Under the pieces are notes generated by a model, which did no database searches, was not told the origin of the DNA, and was given only the letters and a program-made list of their open reading frames with translations. The position numbers and the translations under genes are program-made. DNA of 64,000 bases from Georgenia sp. SYP-B2076 (GTDB lineage: Bacteria; Actinomycetota; Actinomycetes; Actinomycetales; Actinomycetaceae): contig NZ_RXOZ01000032.1 in NCBI RefSeq assembly GCF_003991205.1, positions 1 to 64,000 of the forward strand. Reading direction: 5' to 3'. How positions within the stretch are numbered: position 1 is the first letter of the stretch; every line of letters starts with the position of its first letter. Of this stretch, positions 1 to 9,063 are shown piece by piece.

Positions 1-455
1 TCACCGCGGGGAACGCGTCCCCGATCTCCGACGGCGCCGCCGCCGTGGTCCTGACCACCCGCGCCCACGCCCAGACCCAGGGCTGGGCGGTCCTGGCCAC
101 CCTCCGCGCGGCCGGGCAGGTCGCCGGCCCGGACACCTCCCTGCACGCCCAGCCCGCCCGCGCCCTCGAACAGGCCCTCAAGCGGCAGGGCTGGCACCCG
201 AACGACCTCGACCACGTCGCGATCAACGAGGCCTTCGGCGCCGTCGTCGCCCAGTCCACCACCGAGCTCGGCCTGGACCCCGCCAAGGTCAACCCCCACG
301 GCGGCGGCATCGCCATCGGCCACCCCATCGGCGCCTCCGGCGCCCGCCTCGTCGTCCACGCCGCCCACCAGCTCCACGCCAACGGCATCCACCGCGCCGC
401 CGTCGCCCTCTGCGGCGGCGGCGGACAAGGCGAAGCCCTCCTCCTCGAAACCTGA
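1..455 (+). CDS. Thiolase (acetyl-CoA acetyltransferase), C-terminal part
   Basis: The gene enters from the left edge; the reading frame begins at base 3. Only about 150 residues are visible. They start with a thiolase-type segment (TAGNASxISDGAA), then contain the conserved catalytic histidine region (GGGIAIGHPIGASG) and finish with the C-terminal CGGGGQG motif carrying the second active-site cysteine. Thiolases condense or cleave acyl-CoA using these residues. The nucleophilic first cysteine lies outside the window, so the biosynthetic or degradative type cannot be decided. It is followed by about 180 bases without a gene. The family assignment is secure. Confidence 0.93.
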   Translation, partial: TAGNASPISDGAAAVVLTTRAHAQTQGWAVLATLRAAGQVAGPDTSLHAQPARALEQALKRQGWHPNDLDHVAINEAFGAVVAQSTTELGLDPAKVNPHGGGIAIGHPIGASGARLVVHAAHQLHANGIHRAAVALCGGGGQGEALLLET

Positions 456-635
456 CACCACCACGCACACCCACGGCCCCACAACGGTGAGCATTCGCCC
501 GCACATGACCACCAAACCCTCACCACAGACACCCCCACCCACACGGCCCAGCACACGCACCGGTGGCCGGGGTCGTGGCGCCGACCGCTCATGTCGGTGC
601 ACCGGCCGTGGGCGCCTCGTGGTGGGATAGCGGAC

Positions 636-2828
636 ATGACCAGCGCTACGCCGCACACCCCCGCGGCTACCGGCACCCCGACCACCAGCACGGCGAGCGC
701 CCCAGCGACCGGCACGGCGGTCGCCCCGGCGACGAGCGTCGAGACGGACGACCCCTACGCCTGGCTGGAGGAGGTCGAGGGCGCCGAGCCCTTGGCCTGG
801 GTGCGCGAGCGCAACGCCGAGGCGGAGGCGGCCCTGGCCGGCTCGGAGCGGTTCGAGCAGCTGCGCGCGGGGACGCTCGAGATCCTGGACTCGACCGAGA
901 AGATCCCCGGCGTCGTCCAGCGCGGCGCGTACCTGTACAACTTCTGGACGGACGCCGAGCACGTCCGGGGCCTGTGGCGCCGGACCACCTGGGAGTCCTA
1001 CCGCACCGCCTCCCCCGAGTGGGAGGTGCTCGTCGACGTCGACGCACTGGGTGAGGCGGAGGGCGTCGGCTGGGTGTGGCACGGCGCTCGCGTGCTGCGC
1101 CCCTCGTTCGACAGGGCGCTGGTCGACCTCTCGCGCGGCGGCTCGGACGCCGACGTCACCCGCGAGTTCGACCTCACGACTAAGACGTTCGTCGACGGCG
1201 GGTTCGCCCGCGCCGAGTCCAAGGGTGGGATGGGGTGGGCCGGCTCGGACGGCGAGGAGGTCTTCGTCTACACCGACTTCGGCCCCGGCTCGATGACGAC
1301 CTCCGGCTATCCCCGGACGGTGCGCCGGTGGCGACGCGGCACCGCGCCGGAGGAGGCCGTGGAAATCTTCGCCGGTGACGTCACGGACCTGTCGATCGCC
1401 GCGGTGCACGACACGACCCCCGGCTTCGAGCGGGACTTCGTGGTGCGCGCGCACGCCTTCTACGACTCCGAGACCCTCCTGCTGGGCTCGGACGACACCC
1501 TCACCCGGCTCGACGTCCCCCGCTCGAGCGAGCCCGGCGTGCAGCGGGAGTGGCTCACGGTCGAGCTGCGCGACGACTGGGCGACCGGCGGGCGCACCTA
1601 CCCCGGCGGCGCGCTCCTGGCCACGAGCTTCGAGCGCTTCCTCGCCGGCGCGCGCGACTTCGAGGTGCTCTACACCCCCACCGAGACCACGTCCCTGGTC
1701 GGCGCGACGTGGACCCGCCACCACCTCGTGCTCAACATCCTCGACGACGTGAGCAACCGGCTCGAGGTGCTCATCCCCCCCGAGGGCGGCGCGCCCGGAC
1801 CGTGGCGCCGTCGTCCGCTGGACCTGACGGCCGGCGGCACCGCGCCGGGCGAGGTCCCCGCCCTCGCCACGATCGCCGTCGGCGCGGTCGACGCCGACGA
1901 GGAGGACGCCCTGTGGCTGACGACCTCGGGCTTCCTCTCCCCCACCACGCTGGCGCGCCTGGACCTCGACGCCGACGGCGCCACCACCTCGGTGGAACGG
2001 CTCAAGTCGCTGCCGGCGTTCTTCGACGCGACCGGCCTGCACGTTGAGCAGCACTTCGCCGCCTCCGCGGACGGGACGCGGGTGCCGTACTTCCAGGTCT
2101 CGGGCGAGCCGGTGGCCCGTGACGGCGAGGTCCAGCCCGCGCCCACCCTGCTCTCCGGCTACGGCGGCTTCGAGATCCCCCGCCTGCCGGGGTACTCGGG
2201 CGGCACCGGCCAGTCCTGGCTCGAGCGCGGCGGCGTCTACGTCGTCGCCAACATCCGCGGCGGCGGCGAGTACGGGCCGCGCTGGCACCAGGCGGCGCTG
2301 CAGGCCAACCGGCACAAGTCCTACGAGGACTTTGCGGCGGTCGCGCGCGACCTCGTCGCCCGCGGCGTGACGGACCGGGCGCACCTCGGGGCCCAGGGCG
2401 GGTCGAACGGCGGGCTGCTCGTGGGCAACATGCTCACCCAGTACCCCGAGCTCTTCGGCGCCATCGTGTGCCAGGTCCCGTTGCTGGACATGAGGCGCTA
2501 CTCCCACCTGCTCGCCGGCGCCTCCTGGATGGCCGAGTACGGCGACCCGGACGACCCGCAGCAGTGGGACTTCATCCGGCACTTCTCGCCCTACCACCTC
2601 CTCGACGCCGCCAAGGACTACCCGCCGGTGCTCTTCACGACCTCGACGCGCGACGACCGCGTCCACCCGGGCCACGCACGCAAGATGGCGGCGAAGATGC
2701 TCGACGCCGGCAAGGACGTGACGTACTACGAGAACATCGAGGGCGGGCACGGCGGGGCGGCGACGAACGCGCAGGCGGCGTTCATGCAGGCGCTCGCGTT
2801 CGAGTTCCTGTGGCAGCGCCTGTCGTGA
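636..2828 (+). CDS. Prolyl oligopeptidase family serine peptidase (S9A)
   Basis: A cytoplasmic-type peptidase of about 730 residues, close to the usual S9A length. An N-terminal beta-propeller region is followed by an alpha/beta-hydrolase domain. The catalytic serine is in the GGSNGG motif (Ser about 590, base 2403). The acid residue lies in STRDDRVHPGH and the histidine in EGGHGGA near the C-terminus, giving the full triad. No signal peptide is evident; the first 40 residues are a low-complexity Ala/Thr stretch. The ATG at 636 follows a GGTGGGA-like ribosome site; an in-frame ATG at 591 is possible but less well placed. The next gene starts inside the stop codon (GTGA overlap), so the two are probably cotranscribed. 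Confidence 0.92.
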   Translation: MTSATPHTPAATGTPTTSTASAPATGTAVAPATSVETDDPYAWLEEVEGAEPLAWVRERNAEAEAALAGSERFEQLRAGTLEILDSTEKIPGVVQRGAYLYNFWTDAEHVRGLWRRTTWESYRTASPEWEVLVDVDALGEAEGVGWVWHGARVLRPSFDRALVDLSRGGSDADVTREFDLTTKTFVDGGFARAESKGGMGWAGSDGEEVFVYTDFGPGSMTTSGYPRTVRRWRRGTAPEEAVEIFAGDVTDLSIAAVHDTTPGFERDFVVRAHAFYDSETLLLGSDDTLTRLDVPRSSEPGVQREWLTVELRDDWATGGRTYPGGALLATSFERFLAGARDFEVLYTPTETTSLVGATWTRHHLVLNILDDVSNRLEVLIPPEGGAPGPWRRRPLDLTAGGTAPGEVPALATIAVGAVDADEEDALWLTTSGFLSPTTLARLDLDADGATTSVERLKSLPAFFDATGLHVEQHFAASADGTRVPYFQVSGEPVARDGEVQPAPTLLSGYGGFEIPRLPGYSGGTGQSWLERGGVYVVANIRGGGEYGPRWHQAALQANRHKSYEDFAAVARDLVARGVTDRAHLGAQGGSNGGLLVGNMLTQYPELFGAIVCQVPLLDMRRYSHLLAGASWMAEYGDPDDPQQWDFIRHFSPYHLLDAAKDYPPVLFTTSTRDDRVHPGHARKMAAKMLDAGKDVTYYENIEGGHGGAATNAQAAFMQALAFEFLWQRLS

Positions 2829-3310
2829 GCGGGGGCGGCGACGCCGGCGCGCCGTCGGCCCAAGCCGGCGGCGCCGCCGCCGGCGCGCCAGCGTGCCCGT
2901 TCTGCCGGATCGTCACCGGCGCCGAGCCGGCCAGCGTGGTCCACGCCGACGACGACGTGGTCGCGTTCCTGGATGTCGTGCCCGTCAACACCGGCCACGT
3001 CCTCGTGGTGCCCCGCGCCCACGCCACGGGGCTCGCGGACCTCCCGGAGGCCGCCGGCGCGGCCGTGTGGCGGGTGGCGCACCGGATCGGCGCGCGGATG
3101 CGCCAGGACCCGGCGTGGGCGGACGGGGTCAACCTGCATCTCTCCGACGGCGAGGCCGCCCACCAGACCGTCGGGCACGTGCACCTGCACGTGATCCCGC
3201 GGCGCACCGGTGACGGTCTGCGCATCGTCAAGGACGGCGCGACCCATCGTCCGGCGCGGGACGAGCTGGATGCGGTCGCCGCGCGGCTCCGGCAGGCCCT
3301 GCACGCCTGA
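2825..3310 (+). CDS. HIT family protein (histidine triad nucleotide-binding)
   Basis: A 161-residue histidine-triad protein. The HxHxHxx motif is at H118-V-H-L-H122-VIP, the nucleotide-hydrolysing or transferring centre of the family. An N-terminal CPFC pair (residues 24-27) is typical of actinobacterial HIT proteins and probably binds zinc. A GTG start at 2825 overlaps the stop of the peptidase gene by 4 bases, indicating translational coupling. The N-terminal 20 residues are Ala/Gly-rich and may be linker. It converges on hspR with only 33 bases between them. The substrate cannot be inferred. Confidence 0.9.
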   Translation: MSGGGDAGAPSAQAGGAAAGAPACPFCRIVTGAEPASVVHADDDVVAFLDVVPVNTGHVLVVPRAHATGLADLPEAAGAAVWRVAHRIGARMRQDPAWADGVNLHLSDGEAAHQTVGHVHLHVIPRRTGDGLRIVKDGATHRPARDELDAVAARLRQALHA

Positions 3311-3343
3311 CCGGCGCTGCCGCGGCGTCGGGCGCGGCGGCGC

Positions 3344-3766
3344 TCAGCGCGCCGGCGGGCGCCAGAGGACGAGCGCACCCCCGCCGGTGGTGCTCACCCG
3401 GCGCACGCGGGTGCCGCGCGGCAGGGCGACGACGTCGCCGGTGGGACCGGCGGCGAAGATGCGGTTGCCCGACTCGGCGACGGAACGCAGCCGGTCGAGC
3501 TCGGCGCGCGCGGTGAGCAGCTCGCGCTGGAGGTCGAGGATCCGCTTGATCCCGGCGAGGTTGATGCCCTCCTCCTGGCTCAGCCGCTGGACCTCCCTGA
3601 GCTGCGCGACGTCGCGCAAGGTGTAGCGCCGTCCCCGCCCTCGCGTGCGCCGCGGCTCGACGATGCCGAGGCGGTCGTACTGCCTCAACGTCTGCGGGTG
3701 CATGCCCGCGAGCTCCGCGGCGACGGAGATCGTGAGGAGCGGCGCGTCGTCACGCCCGTGGGGCAC
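3344..3766 (-). CDS. hspR: Heat-shock repressor HspR (MerR family)
   Basis: A 140-residue MerR-type regulator. The N-terminal winged helix (LTISVAAELAGMHPQTLRQYDRLGIV then RRYTLRDVAQL) is followed by a coiled region (about 75-105) and a short C-terminal tail. HspR represses the dnaK operon by binding HAIR inverted repeats with DnaK as co-repressor; two such repeats are visible upstream of dnaK in this window. It is the last gene of dnaK-grpE-dnaJ-hspR, the classic actinobacterial order. The GTG start at 3766 is chosen because a GGAGG lies about 10 bases upstream; longer in-frame starts add only low-complexity sequence. Confidence 0.93.
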   Translation of the reverse strand: MPHGRDDAPLLTISVAAELAGMHPQTLRQYDRLGIVEPRRTRGRGRRYTLRDVAQLREVQRLSQEEGINLAGIKRILDLQRELLTARAELDRLRSVAESGNRIFAAGPTGDVVALPRGTRVRRVSTTGGGALVLWRPPAR

Positions 3767-3854
3767 TGCGATCACTCCTCCCGAGCCCCGGGCAGGGGCG
3801 CGTGGAGCCTGCTCGGCCCCGCCGCGCCCCTGCTCCTCCACCACTGCTCTGTCC

Positions 3855-4856
3855 TCACTGCGCGGCCAGCGCGGAGAGGCCTTCGCGGGGGTTCGCCCCC
3901 TCGTTGGCCTCGGCGAAGGCCTTCACGGCCTCCTTCGCCGCACCGCTGAGCCGGTTGGGCACCACCACGTTGACGGTGACGAGCAGGTCGCCCCCGGTCG
4001 GCGTCGTCGTGCCCTTGCGCCGCACCCGCAGCGTCCGCCCGGACGGCGTGCCGGCGGGGATCTTGACCTTGACGGCGGACCCGTCCGGGGTCGGCACCTC
4101 GATGGTGGCGCCGAGCGCGGCCTCGTCGAAGGTGATCGGCACGGTGATGCGCACGTTCTTGCCGTCGAGGGAGAACACCGGGTGGGGGTCGACCTGCACG
4201 GTGACGATCAGGTCGCCGGGCTCGCCGCCGTTCGCGCCCGGCTGGCCCTTGCCGCGCAGGCGGATCTTCTGGCCGTCGTGCACCCCGGGCGGGATGCGCG
4301 TGGTCGTGGAGCGGCCGTCCACGGTGAGCTGGACCGTGGAGCCCGTGAGGGCCTGCCGGAACGGCAGCCGCGTGGTGGCCGTGATGTCGCCGCCGCGCTG
4401 GGGCCGCCGCCGGGAGCCGAAGCCCCCGCCACTGCCGAACATCCCCGAGAGGATGTCCTCGAACCCGCCGGCGCCGCTCGTGCCGGTGCTGGAGCCGGGC
4501 GTGGAGTAGCGCACGCGGGTGCCGCCGGGCGCTCCCTGGCCGAACATGCCGCCGAAGAGGTCCTCGAAGCCGGCGCCGCCACCGGCCCCGCCGGTGCCGG
4601 CGGAGAAGCGGGCCCCGCCGCCGGCCATGGCGCGCAGGGCGTCGTACTGCTTGCGCTGCTCGGTGTCCGAGAGCACCGCGTAGGCCTCCCCCACCGACTT
4701 GAACCTGTCCTCCGCCTTGGCGTCGCCGGGGTTCTTGTCCGGGTGGTACTTCCGGGCCTGCTTGCGGTAGGCCTTCTTGATCGCGTCGGCGTCGGCGTCC
4801 TTCGCGACGCCGAGAGTGGCGTAGAAGTCCTTCTCCAGCCAGTCCTGTCCGGTCAT
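3855..4856 (-). CDS. dnaJ: DnaJ-type co-chaperone without zinc finger
   Basis: A 333-residue J-domain protein that stimulates the ATPase of DnaK. The J domain (about 10-75) carries the essential HPD motif in [10 protein letters not shown]. Next come a Gly/Phe-rich linker with GGMFG/SGMFG repeats and the two C-terminal substrate-binding beta domains. There is no CxxCxGxG zinc-finger region and no cysteine anywhere, so it is a class B (CbpA-like) protein although it sits in the dnaK operon, where streptomycetes and mycobacteria encode a zinc-finger DnaJ. The start follows AGGAGG. It lies 88 bases before hspR and 76 bases after grpE. Confidence 0.92.
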   Translation of the reverse strand: MTGQDWLEKDFYATLGVAKDADADAIKKAYRKQARKYHPDKNPGDAKAEDRFKSVGEAYAVLSDTEQRKQYDALRAMAGGGARFSAGTGGAGGGAGFEDLFGGMFGQGAPGGTRVRYSTPGSSTGTSGAGGFEDILSGMFGSGGGFGSRRRPQRGGDITATTRLPFRQALTGSTVQLTVDGRSTTTRIPPGVHDGQKIRLRGKGQPGANGGEPGDLIVTVQVDPHPVFSLDGKNVRITVPITFDEAALGATIEVPTPDGSAVKVKIPAGTPSGRTLRVRRKGTTTPTGGDLLVTVNVVVPNRLSGAAKEAVKAFAEANEGANPREGLSALAAQ

Positions 4857-4932
4857 CCCGCCTCACCTCCTCGATCGTGCGGTGCCGCGGCGGGGATCCC
4901 GCCGCGGCACCTGGTCAGTCGTGTCCCGGCCC

Positions 4933-5613
4933 TCATTCGGGACTGGTCACCGCCACGCGGGCGGGACGCAGCACCTTCTCCCCGGCACGGTAGCCCGGCT
5001 GGAGCACCTGCGTGATCGCGGTGGTCGTGGCGCTCGGGTCGGTGGCGTGCATGAGCGCCTCATGGATGACCGGGTCGAACTCGTCGCCGACCGTCCCGTA
5101 GCGCACCACGTCGAACCGCTGGGCGAGCGTGCCCTCCAGCTTCTCGGCGATCGACGCCGCCGGCCCGACGAGGTCGCCGTGCTGGCGAGCCATCTCCAGG
5201 TCGTCGAGCACGCCGAGCAGCGCCTCGATCACCTCGAACTGGCCCGCCTGGCGGTGGCCCGCGGCGTCCGTCTTCGACCGGCGCACGTAGGCGCTGTACT
5301 CCTGCTGGACGTTGTAGATGTCCGCGTTGCGCCGGGCGAGCTGGTCGGCGAGGTCGAGCGCCTCCGCCTGGGCGGCGGCGAGCGCGCCGTCCGCGGGCGC
5401 CCCCTCCCCGGTCGCCGGCGCCTCCGCGGTCGCCGGAGCTGCGTCGGCGGCCGCCCCGGTGGCGCCGCCGTCGGTGGACGACGGCGCCTCCGTCGCGGTC
5501 TGCTCCGCCGGCGTCTGACGTGCCTTGCCCGTCTCCGGGTCGATGCGCCGCTTGTCGGTCACGACGGGCTTGTCGTAAGCCTCCTCGTCGCGGTCTCGGT
5601 CGGAAGCCGTCAC
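4933..5613 (-). CDS. grpE: Nucleotide exchange factor GrpE
   Basis: A 226-residue GrpE, the ADP-releasing factor of DnaK. The N-terminal 90 residues are charged and Ala/Thr/Pro-rich. Then comes the long dimerisation helix (about 90-135, [27 protein letters not shown]) and the beta-sheet head with the family signature ([18 protein letters not shown]). The GTG start overlaps the dnaK stop as GTGA, so translation is coupled to dnaK. Confidence 0.95.
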   Translation of the reverse strand: MTASDRDRDEEAYDKPVVTDKRRIDPETGKARQTPAEQTATEAPSSTDGGATGAAADAAPATAEAPATGEGAPADGALAAAQAEALDLADQLARRNADIYNVQQEYSAYVRRSKTDAAGHRQAGQFEVIEALLGVLDDLEMARQHGDLVGPAASIAEKLEGTLAQRFDVVRYGTVGDEFDPVIHEALMHATDPSATTTAITQVLQPGYRAGEKVLRPARVAVTSPE

Positions 5614-7484
5614 TTGGTCTCCTCGTCATCCACGATCTCGGCGTCCACGACGTCGTCGTCCGAGGAGCCCTTGCTGGCGGTCTCCTCGAAGCCCGGGGCG
5701 CCCTGCGGGCCGGGGTTGGTGCCCTCGGCCGACTGCTGGGCGTACAGAGCCTCGCCGATCTTCTGGCTCTTGGTGGTCAGGGTGGCCTGGGCGCTCTTGA
5801 CCGCGTCGATGTCCTGCCCCTCGAGCGCCTTCTTCAGGGCGTCGACGGCCTCGCGGACCTCGGACGAGACGGCCTCGGGGAGCTTCTCCGCGTTCTCGGT
5901 CAGCAGCTTCTCGGTGGAGTACACCAGCTGCTCGGCCGTGTTGCGGGTCTCGGCCTCCTCACGACGGTTGGCGTCCTCGGCGGCGTGCGCCTCGGCCTCC
6001 TTGATCATGCGGTCGATCTCGTCCTTGGGCAGCGCGGAGCCGCCGGTGATCGTCATCGACTGCTCCTTGCCCGTGCCCCGGTCCTTTGCGGAGACGTGGA
6101 CGATGCCGTTGGCGTCGATGTCGAAGGTCACCTCGACCTGCGGCATGCCGCGTGGGGCCGGCGCGATACCGGTCAGCTCGAACGTCCCCAGCGGCTTGTT
6201 GTCGCGGGCGAACTCGCGCTCGCCCTGGAAGACCTGGATGAGCACGCTGGGCTGGTTGTCCTCGGCGGTGGAGAAGACCTCGGAGCGCTTGGTCGGGATG
6301 GCCGTGTTGCGCTCGATGAGCTTGGTCATCACCCCGCCCTTGGTCTCGATGCCCAGGGACAGCGGCGTCACATCGATGAGCAGGACGTCCTTGCGGTCGC
6401 CCTTCATGACGCCGGCCTGCAGGGCCGCGCCGACGGCGACGACCTCGTCCGGGTTGACGCCCTTGTTGGGCTCCTTACCGCCGGTCAGCTCGCGGACGAT
6501 GTCGCTGACGGCCGGCATGCGGGTGGACCCACCCACGAGCACGACGTGGTCGATCTCGTTCAGGGAGATGCCCGCGTCCTTGATGACGTTCTTGAACGGG
6601 GTCTTGGTCCGCTCGAGCAGGTCGGAGGTCATCTCCTCGAACGCCGCGCGGGTCAGCTTCTCGTCCAGGTGGATCGGGCCGGCCTCGCTCATGGACAGGT
6701 ACTGCAGGGAGATGTTGGTGCTCGTCGCGGAGGACAGCTCCTTCTTGGCCTGCTCGGCCGCCTCACGGAGCCGCTGCAGGGCGATCTTGTCCTTGGACAG
6801 GTCGACGCCGGTCTTGTTCTGGACCTGCTTGACCAGCCAGTCCACGACGCGCTGGTCCCAGTCGTCACCACCGAGCTTGTTGTCGCCGTTGGTGGCCCGG
6901 ACCTGGATGGTGGAGAACTCGTCCTCGTCCTTGCCGACCTCCAGCAGGGAGACGTCGAACGTGCCGCCACCGAGGTCGAAGACGAGGATCAGCTCGTCCT
7001 CCTTGCCGCGCTCGAGGCCGTAGGCCAGGGCTGCAGCAGTGGGCTCGTTGATGATGCGCAGGACGTTCAGGCCGGCGATCTGGCCGGCGTCCTTGGTCGC
7101 CTGACGCTGGGCGTCGTTGAAGTACGCGGGCACGGTGATCACCGCGTCCGTGACCGGCTCGCCGAGGTAGGACTCGGCGTCCTTCTTCAGCTTGCCGAGC
7201 ACGCGCGCCGAGATCTCCTGTGCGGTGTAGGACTTGTCGTCGATCTGCACCTTCCAGTCGGTGCCCATGTGGCGCTTGACCGAGGAGATGGTGCGGTCGA
7301 CGTTGGTGACGGCCTGCCGCTTGGCGATCTCGCCGACGAGGACCTCTCCGGACTTGCTGAAGGCGACGACCGACGGCGTGGTGCGGGCGCCCTCGGCATT
7401 GGCGATGACCGTGGGCTCGCCGCCCTCGAGAACGGACACCACGGAGTTGGTGGTGCCGAGGTCAATTCCTACCGCTCGTGCCAT
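5610..7484 (-). CDS. dnaK: Chaperone DnaK (Hsp70)
   Basis: A 624-residue Hsp70. The ATPase domain begins [14 protein letters not shown] and contains the phosphate-2 and adenosine signatures ([25 protein letters not shown]). It continues into the substrate-binding domain and an acidic tail ending DDEETK. Start is the ATG at 7484, the residue that gives the canonical N-terminus. First gene of the operon; a TTGACA -35 box and two HAIR operators lie upstream. In actinobacteria DnaK itself acts as HspR co-repressor, closing a feedback loop. Confidence 0.97.
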   Translation of the reverse strand: MARAVGIDLGTTNSVVSVLEGGEPTVIANAEGARTTPSVVAFSKSGEVLVGEIAKRQAVTNVDRTISSVKRHMGTDWKVQIDDKSYTAQEISARVLGKLKKDAESYLGEPVTDAVITVPAYFNDAQRQATKDAGQIAGLNVLRIINEPTAAALAYGLERGKEDELILVFDLGGGTFDVSLLEVGKDEDEFSTIQVRATNGDNKLGGDDWDQRVVDWLVKQVQNKTGVDLSKDKIALQRLREAAEQAKKELSSATSTNISLQYLSMSEAGPIHLDEKLTRAAFEEMTSDLLERTKTPFKNVIKDAGISLNEIDHVVLVGGSTRMPAVSDIVRELTGGKEPNKGVNPDEVVAVGAALQAGVMKGDRKDVLLIDVTPLSLGIETKGGVMTKLIERNTAIPTKRSEVFSTAEDNQPSVLIQVFQGEREFARDNKPLGTFELTGIAPAPRGMPQVEVTFDIDANGIVHVSAKDRGTGKEQSMTITGGSALPKDEIDRMIKEAEAHAAEDANRREEAETRNTAEQLVYSTEKLLTENAEKLPEAVSSEVREAVDALKKALEGQDIDAVKSAQATLTTKSQKIGEALYAQQSAEGTNPGPQGAPGFEETASKGSSDDDVVDAEIVDDEETK

Positions 7485-7528
7485 GTGCTGCTCCTTCGTC
7501 CCGGGCCGGCGAGGACCGCCGGCACCAT

Positions 7529-7549
7529 GTTGAGTCGTATGCACTCAAG
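7529..7549. promoter_or_regulatory. HAIR operator 1 (HspR binding site)
   Basis: Inverted repeat gTTGAGT-N7-ACTCAAG, matching 13 of 14 defined positions of the published HAIR consensus CTTGAGT-N7-ACTCAAG. It lies about 45-65 bases upstream of the dnaK start codon and overlaps the predicted -10. Confidence 0.9.
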
Positions 7550-7575
7550 TCTGCGCCCCGTCGGATCGTTGTCAA
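7547..7575 (-). promoter_or_regulatory. Predicted dnaK promoter
   Basis: On the minus strand a perfect TTGACA (7570-7575) is followed after 17 bases by AGACTT (7547-7552), a weak -10-like hexamer. The -10 overlaps the first HAIR element, so bound HspR would block polymerase. The spacing and the -35 are seen directly; the -10 identity is inferred. Confidence 0.6.
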
Positions 7576-7589
7576 CCCGGGCGGCCAAA

Positions 7590-7610
7590 CTTGAGTCTGT
7601 ATGGCTCAAC
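7590..7610. promoter_or_regulatory. HAIR operator 2, degenerate right arm
   Basis: CTTGAGT-N7-GCTCAAC: the left arm is perfect and the right arm matches 5 of 7 consensus positions. Its centre is about 61 bases from HAIR 1, on the far side of the -35 box. It is also the nearer site to the divergent SnoaL-like gene. Confidence 0.75.
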
Positions 7611-7773
7611 TTGGAGGGGGCCGCGTTTGTTCCCGCGCCGAGGGACTCGGCCGGCGCGCCGGGGCTTCGAGGCTGCCTGGCCGTCGGCCGGCCGACCCCG
7701 CACCGTCCGGCTGGCCTCTTGTCCGCCCCTCCGGCCCGGGCGGAGGATGGCGGTCATCTTCGGAGGGAGGGTC

Positions 7774-8199
7774 ATGGACTATGACGGCGCCAAGGCGAAG
7801 TTCCTCTGGAACCTCACCCACCCCGAACCGCAGGCGTCGGAGGTCTACACCGACGACGCCCTCCTCGAGTTCCCCCAGTCCGGTGAGCGGTTCCGCGGCA
7901 AGGAGAACTTCACCACCTGGCGGGGCGCATATCCCCTCGAGACGTACTTCGTGGTGCGCTCGATCCGGGGCGAGGGCGACACGTGGGTCGTCGAGGGGCA
8001 AGCCGGGTACGCGGGCACCGACCCCATGCCGTTCGTCGACATCCTCCACTTCCGCGGCGACCTCATCGATCGCGAGACCATCTACATGGGCGGGGCTTTC
8101 CCGGCGGCCGAGGACCGCGCCCAGTACACGGAGCAGTCGCCGCTGGACACGACTCCCGGCCTGCCCGCCCGGATCCGGGCTGACGGTTCGCGGCCGTAG
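7774..8199 (+). CDS. SnoaL-like / NTF2-fold protein
   Basis: A 141-residue protein with the NTF2-like cone pattern: an N-terminal helix, then DALLEFPQSGERFRGKENFTTWR and WVVEGQAGYAG...FVDILHFRGDLIDRETIYMGG. Family members are small-molecule isomerases, hydrolases or binding proteins; nothing here fixes a substrate. The ATG at 7774 follows a strong GGAGGGAGG. It is divergent from dnaK across a region with two HAIR sites, so heat-shock control is possible. No neighbour gives metabolic context. Confidence 0.8.
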   Translation: MDYDGAKAKFLWNLTHPEPQASEVYTDDALLEFPQSGERFRGKENFTTWRGAYPLETYFVVRSIRGEGDTWVVEGQAGYAGTDPMPFVDILHFRGDLIDRETIYMGGAFPAAEDRAQYTEQSPLDTTPGLPARIRADGSRP

Positions 8200-8241
8200 G
8201 GCGGGCAACTTCCGGCAGCGACCGATAGTCGTGCGGCGATG

Positions 8242-9063
8242 TCAGTAGCTCGCGCGCGCCCCCTCGCCGGCCGTGGCCACGAACGCGGCCGCGAGGGCCT
8301 CGGAGCCGCGTGCGAGCATGGCCACGTCGGCGCCCACGAGCACGAAGGTGGCGCCGGCGTCGATGTACGCGTGCGCGACGGCGGCCTCGAACGCGTTGAC
8401 GCCGACCGGCTTGCCCGCCGCGCGCACGGCCTCGAAGGCGCGGCGGACGGCGGCGACGACGCCCGGGTGGCTCTGCTGGCCGAGCAGCCCCATCGAGGCG
8501 GCGAGGTCGGAGGGCCCCACGAAGACCCCGTCGACGCCGTCCACGGCGGCGATCTCGGCGGCGGCCTCGACGCCCTCCGCGGTCTCGATCTGCACGAACA
8601 GCGAGACGTGCGCGTCGGCGTCGGCGAGGTACCCGTCGACGCGGTTCCACCGCGCCGACCGGGCCAGGGCCGAGCCCACGCCGCGGCGCCCGCGCGGGGG
8701 GTAGCGCACGGCCTCGACGGCGGCGCGCGCCTCGTCGGCGGACGAGACCATGGGCACCAGCAGGTTCTGCGCGCCGAGGTCGAGCACCTGCTTGATGGTC
8801 ACGACGTCCCCGATCGGCACGCGCACCACCGGGGTCACCGGGTACGCGGCGACGGCCTGGAGCTGCCCGAGCACCGACTCCAGGCCGTTGGGCGAGTGCT
8901 CCATGTCGATGAGCACCCAGTCCAGGCCCGCCCCCGCGCAGATCTCGGCGACGAGCGGGCTCCCCGAGCACACCCACATCCCCGCGAGCGGCCGGGCCGC
9001 CGCGCCTCGTTCGTGCTCGGCCGCCAGGGCGTCGCGGAAGGTCGGGCTCAGACGAAGCGGCAT
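8242..9063 (-). CDS. hpaI: HpaI/HpcH-type aldolase (4-hydroxy-2-oxoheptane-1,7-dioate aldolase)
   Basis: A 273-residue class II aldolase of the HpcH/HpaI family. Landmarks are DWVLIDMEHSPN near the N-terminus (metal/phosphate loop region), PVVRVPIGD, VQIETAEGVEAAAEIAAVDGVDGVFVGPSDLAASMG (metal-binding Glu and Asp) and GKPVGVNAF. In homoprotocatechuate degradation it splits 4-hydroxy-2-oxoheptanedioate into pyruvate and succinate semialdehyde. The ATG at 9063 overlaps the end of the hydratase gene by 16 bases; it is the terminal gene of the run. SSADH, the consumer of its product, lies at 21.2 kb. Confidence 0.88.
   Translation of the reverse strand: MPLRLSPTFRDALAAEHERGAAARPLAGMWVCSGSPLVAEICAGAGLDWVLIDMEHSPNGLESVLGQLQAVAAYPVTPVVRVPIGDVVTIKQVLDLGAQNLLVPMVSSADEARAAVEAVRYPPRGRRGVGSALARSARWNRVDGYLADADAHVSLFVQIETAEGVEAAAEIAAVDGVDGVFVGPSDLAASMGLLGQQSHPGVVAAVRRAFEAVRAAGKPVGVNAFEAAVAHAYIDAGATFVLVGADVAMLARGSEALAAAFVATAGEGARASY

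Noticed and set aside
3645-5015. 456-codon plus-strand frame opposite hspR and dnaJ
   Set aside because: Antisense of two well-supported chaperone genes; composition is Arg/Gly/Ala-rich without domains.
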